Below are positions 50,519 to 57,799 of a stretch of 64,000 nucleotides of DNA, one piece after another. Numbering within the stretch: position 1 is the stretch's first letter; every line of letters starts with the position of its first letter. Location: assembly GCA_016720745.1 (NCBI GenBank), contig JADKKA010000022.1, positions 1 through 64,000 on the forward strand. The letters run 5' to 3'. A model generated the notes under the pieces. That model did not search any database and was not told where the DNA came from. It saw only the letters and a program-made list of their open reading frames with translations. This stretch comes from Chitinophagaceae bacterium (GTDB taxonomy: Bacteria > Bacteroidota > Bacteroidia > Chitinophagales > Chitinophagaceae). A program made the translations under genes and the position numbers.

Positions 50519-51187
50519 ATGAGAAAGACCGTTTTGATTACAGGTGCAAGCAAAGTTGGACTTGCCTTAGCCAGGACATTTTTGGCCAATGATTACAAAG
50601 TTATTGGAACCAGCCGGTCAGGTATTATACATGATATAAAGCATCCTGATTTTCAGTCTTTGTCTTTGGATCTGTCTGACCTTGACAGCATTAGGGGATT
50701 TGAGAGGCATTTTCAGGGCAATGAGGTGATATTGGACATGCTAATCAATAATGCAGGCATTGGCCCCGATCTGGATCTTGAATTTCCCGGGGAAGACAGC
50801 TTTCAACTGACATTTGCTGTTAATGTAACCGGGACAACATTTTTTACAGAGCAGATGAGCAGGCAAGTAGCAGTGGGTGGCAAAATCATCAATATTTCCT
50901 CCAAAATGGGGTCTATCGCTGCATGCGAACTGACTGATTCGGTAGCCTATCGAATGTCAAAAGCGGCATTAAATATGTATACAAAAATCCTGGCCAACCG
51001 GGAATCAGAAAAACGTTGGGTCGCTGCAGTTCACCCGGGTTGGGTGCGGACAACATTATCAAAAAGCAATATCAATGGCCGGCTTTCGCCGGAGGAATCT
51101 GCAGAAAGAATTTTCGAATTTGTTGTTAGCGACTTTAAAACAGGGATATTTTGGAATGTAGAAACACAAACTGAAAGCAAATGGTAA
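50519..51187 (+). CDS. Short-chain dehydrogenase/reductase (SDR)
   Basis: 222 aa. Rossmann start MRKTVLITGASKVGLALART carries TGASxVGLA, a variant of TGxxxGIG. The NNAG motif is MLINNAGIGPD, the catalytic Ser is in IINISSKMGS, and the active-site Tyr-x-x-x-Lys is YRMSK (VAYRMSKAALNMYTK). PGWVRTTLS matches the usual C-terminal PGxVxT. NAD(P)H-dependent oxidoreductase of the C-factor/CsgA-like group; substrate unknown. Full length, single domain. Confidence 0.88.
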   Translation: MRKTVLITGASKVGLALARTFLANDYKVIGTSRSGIIHDIKHPDFQSLSLDLSDLDSIRGFERHFQGNEVILDMLINNAGIGPDLDLEFPGEDSFQLTFAVNVTGTTFFTEQMSRQVAVGGKIINISSKMGSIAACELTDSVAYRMSKAALNMYTKILANRESEKRWVAAVHPGWVRTTLSKSNINGRLSPEESAERIFEFVVSDFKTGIFWNVETQTESKW

Positions 51188-51375
51188 AAGAAAACCCTTC
51201 CAGTGTAGGGAGGGCAAATATTTATATACCGGTTACAAATATTTCAGAATGGGGTAGTCTTGTTTTAAAGTATTGGAAATAAGACAGGATACACTTCCGC
51301 TAATTTATATGTAGAGCAATTGAATAATAGCGGCAAATAATTTTTTGCGAAGTTGAACAATTAAAATTATTACAA

Positions 51376-52437
51376 ATGCAAATTTTCACTTTTCTGACAA
51401 TACTCATTTTAGGTACTGCCTGCGGTGGACCCGTAAAAAAAGATATAGTAAAAGATGAGGCGGATTTAAAACTCGTAAAATCGATAAACGATCCCCGGTT
51501 TGGCAGTGTGCGCTGTAGTTTAAAGGACAGGCAAGGGAATCTTTGGTTTGGAACTACTGAAAATGGATTGTATAAATATGACGGAAAATCCTTCAAACAG
51601 TTTACGGTAAAAGATGGCTTGGATTGTAATAATATATATTGCCTGCTGGAAGATAAGGAGGGTCAATTTTGGATAGGTACTGAGAAGGGACTTTGTCTTT
51701 ACACTGGAAAATCATTTAACATCATAAAGATTCCTTTACCTGATAACCTGCCTCCTAACAAGAATCCCTACCAGCAAAACCATTGGGTATATAGTATTTT
51801 ACAAGCCAAAAACGGGCAACTATGGCTGGCAACAATTGATGGCGTCTATATTTCCGATGGCAAAACATTTACACATTTTCCAATGGTGGAAGCCGCCAAT
51901 GGCTTCCTGACCAGTAATGATAAGGTGGAACGTATTTTAGAAGATAAGGAAGGTAATATCTGGTTAGGTGGTCGAACCAATGAAGGTGTATTCCGGTATG
52001 ATGGTAAAACCGTAACCCACTTGCAACTACCAGTATTAATCCAGGGGGAAAACGGGCCAAGGCCTAAATCTGTTAGTGGGGGCTGGCCTCAATTGCAGGA
52101 CAAAAACGGGAATCTTTGGTTCACCAGCTGGGGCGGCGCCTACCGGTATGATGGAAAAACAATCACCGGTTTTTCATTTAAAGAAGGCATAACAGGTACA
52201 ATGATTGCTGCCATTCTTGAAGACAAAAAGGGAAATATCTGGTTCAGCGGTGATGGACTTTATCGTTACGATGGAAAATCCATCGCTCCTTTTATGGCAA
52301 AAGATGGACTGGCCAATTTAGGAAATTGATCCATTTTGGAAGATGCCAATGGACATCTTTGGATGGGTACGAAAGAAAATGGTCTTTATATTTTCGAAGG
52401 AAAAGAATTTATTCCTTATTCTGAATATAAACAATAG
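51376..52437 (+). CDS. Two-component-regulator-propeller lipoprotein with an in-frame TGA
   Basis: From ATG 51376: lipoprotein signal MQIFTFLTILILGTACGGP, then about seven Reg_prop blades, each with a DKxGNxWFGT-type motif (KDRQGNLWFGTTENGLYKYD, EDKEGNIWLGGRTNEG, DKNGNLWFTSWGGAYRYDG). A TGA at 52327-52329 interrupts after GLANLGN. The same frame then continues SILEDANGHLWMGTKENG to a stop at 52435, clearly the last blade. A Trp codon (TGG) at that place would be typical, so a G-to-A change, real or in the assembly, is likely. Full length would be 353 aa. Possibly a sensor-like surface or periplasmic protein without a kinase. Confidence 0.8.
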
Positions 52438-52584
52438 CCAAGCCTGAACAATAATTGCGAACCCCTGACACGGGCTTTTGCTTCAGGTGGGGAGAGTATT
52501 CAATCCCGATTCGTGCATACCGACTACAGTATCCGTAGCAACGTCGAATTGGTAGCTGAGTTATTCACCCAATTTGTTCGCTAA
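52438..52584 (+). other. Open 48-codon stretch after the propeller stop
   Basis: Directly after the propeller stop, in the same frame, 48 codons run open to TAA 52582 (RAFASGGESIQSRFVHTDYS, VELVAELFTQFVR). No start codon context and no recognised family. It could be a gene remnant or chance. The gap from here to 52770 includes no other feature. Confidence 0.25.
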
Positions 52585-52770
52585 CAATACCAGGCCATCT
52601 TATTTGCATAATTTCAATAATTGTGATACTCTGTTCTTTTCCAGGCAGATGGAGGAGGGGTATATGAGGGGGGGTGTTGGACTGATTAAGCCGCCTGTTT
52701 TATCAAGAACAATAGTTGCTAAGTGTTGATTTTCAAAAGGTTTATTTGGGCTTTAGATATTATAGTAAAA

Positions 52771-52969
52771 AATACCCGTATGTGGTATATGCGTGTAAGG
52801 GAGATAGGGTAAATTAGGGTAGAGTAAGCATTTATAAGTGCTTAATAGCGAATAACCTGGAAGAATAACGAAATGGTAAAGGCTTTCGTTTTGCAGGACA
52901 ATGAATTGAATTTCATGTGAGCGGAAAAATTGAGGAAGGTTTTTGTTTCGTATATTAACAGTTGGCTGC
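52771..52969 (+). other. Conserved non-coding leader, copy B
   Basis: Homologous to 7705-7892: ATACC (52772-52776) and GGTAT (52784-52788), the G-rich GGGTAAATTAGGGT block, ACGAAATG (52868-52875), GTTTCGTATATT (52945-52956) and the terminal half-site GTTGGCTGC (52961-52969), which extends as AAAGCT. The first small gene of the array begins 33 nt later. The spacing from GTTTCGTATATT to the terminal GTTG is 16 nt here and 17 nt in copy A. It could be an array-side recombination platform and/or promoter. Confidence 0.6.
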
Positions 52970-53001
52970 AAAGCTAGGAACAACCTAAATAATTTTACTT
53001 T

Positions 53002-53295
53002 ATGTCAGGGAATATTACATTATTTATAAACACAAGAATTAGCAAAATAATACTTCTGCTTAGTATAATTGTATCTATAATTTGGGTTCTTGGCCGGACA
53101 ATTAATGTTTATCATTTCGCAGTAGTTGGAGCAATATTAGAAATGTTATGGCTTCCTGTTTTGGCTTTAATCTTCATTTTGCCAGTAGCCTCATTAATAT
53201 TTTGGTTTAAAGACAAATTCAATTTTAGATCACTAAATCTTTATTCGTTTCTTATCATTCTATTGACAATTATGTTTTCAATATTTTATAAGTAA
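53002..53295 (+). CDS. Small three-helix membrane protein (first cassette-like gene)
   Basis: 97 aa, AT-rich. Hydrophobic segments KIILLLSIIVSIIWVLG, FAVVGAILEMLWLPVLALIF and LYSFLIILLTIMFSIFYK, with a short charged loop FWFKDKFNFRS. No family recognised. It lies between half-sites GTTGGCTGC (52961) and GCAGCCAAC (53317), with AGCT flanking both (15 bp, two mismatches). The stop lies 21-22 nt before the right site, the same distance as in the 7946-8377 unit. Confidence 0.6.
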   Translation: MSGNITLFINTRISKIILLLSIIVSIIWVLGRTINVYHFAVVGAILEMLWLPVLALIFILPVASLIFWFKDKFNFRSLNLYSFLIILLTIMFSIFYK

Positions 53296-53315
53296 TCGAG
53301 GCCTTCAATGAGCTC

Positions 53316-53518
53316 AGCAGCCAACAAGAGGTTTTGTGCAATTGGGGCTCGACGTTGAAGCAATCATCGGCAGTGCATATCCAGGCTTTGGTTTCGGCGG
53401 ACGGAATTCTGCCGGGCAGTAGTTCTAAACTTCGGCTTTTAGTTATAAATTTAGCTTCAGTTCCAGGCGGACATTTGGTCAATTCCCCAACTGCAAAAAG
53501 CCTTGAACGTTGGCTGCT
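53316..53518 (+). repeat. attC-like imperfect palindrome, site 1 (203 bp)
   Basis: The outer arms AGCAGCCAAC (53316-53325) and GTTGGCTGCT (53509-53518) are perfectly complementary. Inward, GGTTTTGTGCAATTGGGG pairs imperfectly with CCCCAACTGCAAAAAGCC. The centre contains CGGCGGACGGAATTCT (also found in site 2 as GGCGGACGGAATTCT). The layout of short conserved ends, unequal inner arms and a variable centre is like integron attC sites, but it is longer than most (typically under about 150 bp) and the ends do not strictly fit RYYYAAC/GTTRRRY. Confidence 0.7.
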
Positions 53519-53642
53519 ATTATAGAGAATTTGCAACTTGAATACAAGACACTTGCTATTTGTAGTGCTAAAAACTCCTTTTTTCAGTTAAGCCTCTAAG
53601 AGGAATAATGAAAATATTAACAATCAAATAATAGAATCAACT

Positions 53643-54083
53643 ATGAACACATTAGAAAAAAACAAGCAGATAGTTCGTCAATTTTACGAAGACGGTTGGA
53701 ATAATCGGAATTTTGAGATTGTCCGTCAAACTCATGCTGAAAACTGGAGTCATCATGATAATTCTAACCCCAATGATATTGGAGGTGGACCCGAAGGCAA
53801 CATTAATAGAATGAAGGAACTAGTTCAATCATTCCCTGATTTAAAATTTACCATAGAGGAAATGGTTGCAGAAGACGATAAAGTTGTTATTCGTTTTGCT
53901 GCCTCAGGAACGCAAAAAGGACAATTTGGGCCACTTCCTCCCACTGACAAACAGGTTAAAATGTTAGGCTATATTACTCACAGAATTGAAAATGGACAAA
54001 TCATTGAAGACTGGGTGGTAAGAGATACTTATGGTCTTATGATGCAACTAGGAGTAATTAACACAGGAAAAAATAGAGAATAA
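53643..54083 (+). CDS. SnoaL-like ester cyclase family protein (second cassette-like gene)
   Basis: 146 aa, no signal. Typical SnoaL beginning NKQIVRQFYEDGWNNRNFEI, then ENWSHHDNSNPNDIGGGPEG, MKELVQSFPDLKFTIEEMVA, DDKVVIRFAASGTQKGQFGP and ending HRIENGQIIEDWVVRDTYGL. NTF2-like cytoplasmic protein; some members catalyse aldol-type cyclisation or hydrolysis, here unknown. AT-rich like its neighbours, 125 nt after site 1; the stop codon immediately precedes site 2. Confidence 0.82.
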   Translation: MNTLEKNKQIVRQFYEDGWNNRNFEIVRQTHAENWSHHDNSNPNDIGGGPEGNINRMKELVQSFPDLKFTIEEMVAEDDKVVIRFAASGTQKGQFGPLPPTDKQVKMLGYITHRIENGQIIEDWVVRDTYGLMMQLGVINTGKNRE

Positions 54084-54302
54084 CAGCAGCCAACATTGGG
54101 TTTTGTGCAAGTGTGGCTTGACAAACAAACATCAGCCAACCTGCCTGCCGGCAGGCAGGTTACAAATCCAGGCTGTGGTCCGGGCTGGATAAATAACTTT
54201 GGGCTTTAGTTCTTAACTTCAACTTCAGTTTTTCAATCATCAGCGGCTGTGGGCGGACGGAATTCTAATGCCACACCAGAACAAAGACCTGCCCGTTGGC
54301 GG
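54084..54302 (+). repeat. attC-like imperfect palindrome, site 2 (219 bp)
   Basis: Begins CAGCAGCCAAC (54084-54094), one base after the SnoaL stop, and ends GTTGGCGG (54295-54302). Inner arms GTGTGGC (about 54111) and GCCACAC (about 54270) pair. It shares GGGTTTTGTGCAAG and GGCGGACGGAATTCT with site 1. A perfect 24-bp palindrome of CTGC/GGCAG type lies inside (54138-54161), probably a separate small dispersed repeat inserted in the loop. Confidence 0.65.
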
Positions 54303-54367
54303 TAATGTAAAAAGGCTGCCATAATGGAAACATGGTCTCAACTGGGTAGGAATTTTGAAACAGATAA

Positions 54368-54859
54368 ATGATATCAAAAGTAAATGCTATGAATGAAACA
54401 TTGGACTTAAACACTTTGCTTTCCTATCATAAGCAAGAAGCATCCGAAGAATTGGCATATATAACTGTTATCTTTACTGTTATTCTTGGGATATTAGGAT
54501 ATATTGGTTCTGCAAAAAAAATTGAACCGTTAGTACGAATTACTATCTCTGTAATATTTTCAATTTTCTTATTTACTTTTATTTCTGCATTAGTTAGTTC
54601 ACTGAGAATTCATCATGCTCTACATGAGGAAATCAGAAACTATACTGTTTCACATCCGGGTATGTTTGTAGATAACGAAAAAAGTAAATTGTTTACTGAA
54701 TTGTCTAAACCTGTGAAACAGCATCATCCATTGGGTGTTATATGGATGGGAACAGGGCTTGGTATTATAGTCATTTTAGGTTTACTAACACTAGGGGAAG
54801 GTAAAGTGTTTTCTTTTCCTGGGGCAAGAAAAAAATACAAACAAAAAGATGTTAATTAA
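54368..54859 (+). CDS. Small membrane protein (third cassette-like gene)
   Basis: 163 aa from ATG 54368; the alternative ATG at 54389 (MNETLDLNTLL) is also possible. Helices: AYITVIFTVILGILGYIGS, ITISVIFSIFLFTFISALVS and GVIWMGTGLGIIVILGLLTL; a soluble loop of about 45 residues (HHALHEEIRNYTVSHPGMFV) lies between helices 2 and 3. No known family. It follows site 2 by 65 nt. No attC-like site was found after its stop, so the array may be truncated here. Confidence 0.6.
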   Translation: MISKVNAMNETLDLNTLLSYHKQEASEELAYITVIFTVILGILGYIGSAKKIEPLVRITISVIFSIFLFTFISALVSSLRIHHALHEEIRNYTVSHPGMFVDNEKSKLFTELSKPVKQHHPLGVIWMGTGLGIIVILGLLTLGEGKVFSFPGARKKYKQKDVN

Positions 54860-54892
54860 GTATATCTCAACAAACCGGAAACCGAGGATTAG

Positions 54893-55051
54893 GAATTTTG
54901 TTATCAGTTGTACGCTGTTATTGGTGATATCCTGGGGATTGAAATCGAAGATCATTCTGTTTCCTATGAGCATAAGCTGATGCAGGACCTGGCCAAACTG
55001 GCGATGAAGGCGGGGATTGACCTTAGTAAACTAAAGCCACCAGGCAAGTAA
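54893..55051 (+). other. Gene fragment or short orphan reading frame
   Basis: An open stretch ending in GIEIEDHSVSYEHKLMQDLA, AMKAGIDLSKLKPPGK and TAA. The composition looks protein-like, but there is no ATG and no recognised family. It may be the 3' end of a truncated gene left beside the cassette array. Confidence 0.35.
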
Positions 55052-55521
55052 TTATAAATGGGATCCTGACCTTCCCCCTTTTTACCGATTCCCCAAAATA
55101 CCTACCTTTACCTCATGCCTTTTCACCGCAACTTTACTTATTATATCGACAAGCGCAAATGGAAGCACTACTTCCTTATGGTGGCGGTTGAGGGTATTCG
55201 ATGATCGGTTGTTGATCGCCCGGGAGGGAGCAGTCCTTAGTCTTTAGTCATTAGTCGATAGTCGGAACTTATTAGGCGGAGTCCTGTTTCATCTAGCAGG
55301 CATTTTCATCATCATCTTTTCAGAATTTAAGTCTGTTATAATAGTTTCGATTGTTTTCAGAAATCAGAGCTACAAAGTACGCTCACCCTCACAGATTCCA
55401 GGGCAGATATAAAGAATCCTAATCTCTCAGTATCTTAATACTTAATATCTAATACCTCCGCCTTCGCTGAGGCTACGGCGGACAAGGCAATACCCAATTC
55501 CTAATACCTAATTCCCAATCT
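55052..55521. repeat. Intergenic region with short repeats
   Basis: 470 bases. It contains a 29-codon open stretch from ATG 55114 (MPFHRNFTYYIDKRKWKHYF) of unknown meaning; AGTC heptads at about 55231-55263 (AGTCCTT, AGTCTTT, AGTCATT, AGTCGAT, AGTCGG); and a run of TAATACC/AATACCC near 55430-55520 interrupted by a CCGCCTTCGC..CGGCGG hairpin. No complete gene. Confidence 0.5.
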
Positions 55522-56679
55522 ATGGCACATTATCATAAACTCGGCTCCATCCCCCACAAACGCCACACCCAGTTCCGCAAACCTGACGGTTCCTTGTATC
55601 ATGAACAATTGTTCTCTACCGAAGGTTTCAGTGATGATGATGCGTTGTTGTAGCATTGTCACCCGCCCACACAGATCATTAAAACAGAACCGCAGCAGGA
55701 TGTGAGTCCGCAGATTGCAGAAGAGAAAATGCTGCAACATCGTTGTTTTGAAGGTTTTCATGTTAAACCCGGGGGAGAATACCTGCAAAGCAGGGTACCG
55801 GTACTGGTGAACAGCGATTGTCATATCGTACTGGCCGCACCAGAAAGCGGAACCGGAGATTACTTTTATAAAAACACCGATGCAGATGAAATGATCTTTG
55901 TACATGAAGGCAGCGGCGTGGTGAAAACCCAATATGGACAACTACCCTTCAGCTATGGCGATTATATCGTGCTGCCCAGGGGAACGATCTACCAGATTGA
56001 TTTTGCCACTACTGCCAACCGGCTCTTTATTGTGGAGTCATTCTCTCCCTTGCGTTATCCCAAACGTTATATGAGCCGGTTCGGACAGTTAATGGAGCAT
56101 TCTCCCTATTGTGAAAGGGATATTCGGCCACCGCAGGACCTGCAGACTTTTGACCAGACCGGTGACTTCCTGATCCGCGCCAAGAAGAAAGGCATGTTGT
56201 ATGGATTGCACTACGGCACCCATCCCTTCGATGTAGTCGGCTGGGACGGCTGCTGCTATCCCTATATATTTTCCATCCACGATTTTGAACCCATCACCGG
56301 AAGGGTGCATATGCCGCCACCGATCCACCAGACCTTCGAGACCAATGCCTTCGTAGTCTGCTCCTTTGTGCCACGTTTATATGATTATCATCCTGAGGCC
56401 ATACCTGCCCCTTATAACCATAGCAATATCGACAGTGATGAAGTGCTTTATTATGTAGATGGGGATTTCATGAGCCGTAAACACGTTACCCGTGGCATGA
56501 TCACTTTACACCCGGCCGGTATCCCGCACGGTCCACACCCCGGTGCTGTTGAAAAAAGCATCGGCGCCAAAGAGACTAAAGAACTGGCGGTGATGGTGGA
56601 TACTTTCCGGCCGCTGATGATTACGAAGCAGGCGCTGGAGATAGAGAATAAGGATTATGTGATGAGTTGGGCGGAATGA
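55522..56679 (+). CDS. hmgA: Homogentisate 1,2-dioxygenase with an in-frame TAG
   Basis: Ring-cleaves homogentisate in tyrosine/phenylalanine breakdown (iron-dependent, cytoplasmic). From ATG 55522 the sequence MAHYHKLGSIPHKRHTQFRK, EQLFSTEGFSDDDALL is followed by TAG at 55651-55653, where family members have a Tyr (LLYHxHPPTQI). The same frame then continues HCHPPTQIIKTEPQQ and the rest intact: DADEMIFVHEGSGVVKTQYG, DYIVLPRGTIYQ, IHQTFETNAFVVCSFVPR, NHSNIDSDEVLYYVDGDF, HPAGIPHGPHPG. His/Glu ligands lie in the last two blocks by analogy. About 386 aa. The stop is probably a single substitution, real or artefactual. No other tyrosine-catabolic gene is adjacent. Confidence 0.85.
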
Positions 56680-56682
56680 GAG

Positions 56683-56775
56683 GGAAGTCGTTAGTCAATA
56701 GTCTTTAGTCGATAGTAGGGAGTCTGGAGTCGAGAGTCGAGAGTCAAGAGTCGAGATTCGGGAGTCAAGAGGCGT
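56683..56775. repeat. AGTC heptad array
   Basis: Units in strict period 7: AGTCGTT, AGTCAAT, AGTCTTT, AGTCGAT, AGTAGGG, AGTCTGG, AGTCGAG, AGTCGAG, AGTCAAG, AGTCGAG, ATTCGGG, AGTCAAG. It begins 4 nt after the hmgA stop codon. Confidence 0.8.
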
Positions 56776-56849
56776 TGGAGTCGGGTGGGGAGGTATTACT
56801 ATTTCGAGCTTTGCGAGAAATCTTGTATTTCCCAATATCTCCAAAACAC

Positions 56850-57112
56850 ATGTCATTCCGAACGAAGTGAGGAACCTTGTATTTCAGGCAGGGCTCGCAA
56901 TGGAGAATTTCACGCAGCGCTCGCAGCGGAGCTGAGCCCGCAATGGAGCAACGTACGCAGCGCTCGCAGCGGAGCAGTGTAAGAAAGGAGTTTATGCCTC
57001 CGGTCCCGCTTCGACAAACTAAGTGTGACAAAGGGTGTTTGTCTCCGGTCTCACTTCGACAAGCTCAGTGTGACAAAGGGGTGTCACCCTGAGCTTGTCG
57101 AAGGGTGTTAAG
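56850..57112. repeat. Cluster of dispersed intergenic repeats
   Basis: TCATTCCGAACGAAGTGAGG (about 56,850), CGCAGCGCTCGCAGCGGAGC twice (about 56,914 and 56,954), CACTTCGACAAGCTCAGTGT (about 57,050) and its inverse CACCCTGAGCTTGTCGAAGG (about 57,085). The last two form an inverted pair. Such CTTCGACAAGCTCAG palindromes are widespread in bacterial intergenic DNA. No gene is present between 56680 and 57216. Confidence 0.65.
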
Positions 57113-57216
57113 TAGCAGCGGTTTCCGGTCACTTCTCAATATCGCATTAGGGTAAACTTATCTCCCACAGCGCAGACACTATGACAAATGGGTCTGCACT
57201 AATTAAATATTTCATC

Positions 57217-57714
57217 ATGAATAATCAACCAGCAAACACCCCCCAAAAACTATTTACAACCCGTTTAATAGTATCAGCAGGCTTGCTGGTAGGAATCCTG
57301 GATGGCATTGCTGCGATTATCAGTTACCTGGTAAAAGGAGGGAAGCATCCTGAAAAAATATTCCATTTTATCGCCAGTGCGGTGTTTGGTTCAACGGCTT
57401 TAAAGGGAGGAACCGATATGCTGATTGCAGGTATTACATTTCACCTTTTGATTGCCATGATCTGGACCATCATTTTCTTTTGGGCCTATGCAAATATCAA
57501 AACACTCCGGACCTGCTGGATCCTCACCGGTATCGGATATGGCGCCATGGTTTGGGCCATCATGACACAGCTGATTGTTCCCCTGAGTAAGGCTCCCGCT
57601 ATTCCTTTTAACTGGAAACAGGCAGTGATTGGTATGCTTATTATTATCGTGGCGATCGGACTGCCGCTTGCAGCGATCGCCGCCAATCAGAGTAAAAGAA
57701 ATAAAATTCAGTAA
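57217..57714 (+). CDS. Four-helix inner-membrane protein (YagU/DUF1440-like)
   Basis: About 165 aa from ATG 57217 (MNNQPANTPQKLFTTRLIVS), preferred to the upstream ATG because the extra residues look unrelated. Helices: LIVSAGLLVGILDGIAAIIS, FHLLIAMIWTIIFFWAYANI, CWILTGIGYGAMVWAIMTQL and AVIGMLIIIVAIGLPLAAIA. The loop HFIASAVFGSTALKGGTDML matches the YagU-like pattern. Function unknown. Intact. Confidence 0.65.
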   Translation: MNNQPANTPQKLFTTRLIVSAGLLVGILDGIAAIISYLVKGGKHPEKIFHFIASAVFGSTALKGGTDMLIAGITFHLLIAMIWTIIFFWAYANIKTLRTCWILTGIGYGAMVWAIMTQLIVPLSKAPAIPFNWKQAVIGMLIIIVAIGLPLAAIAANQSKRNKIQ

Positions 57715-57799
57715 AGAAAACGGGTTGATTTTTCACGGGATGATGAATCGGGAATCTAAAATTCCAATCTGTTTTGCATAAATTGAGGTATATTAAATC

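Noticed and set aside
52438..52584. Small gene after the propeller lipoprotein
   Set aside because: No start codon or ribosome-binding context, only 48 codons, no family; listed only as an open stretch.
55651..55653. Alternative genetic code or stop-codon read-through
   Set aside because: Only two in-frame stops are seen (one TAG, one TGA), at different conserved residues; elsewhere both codons end genes normally. Error or point mutation is simpler.
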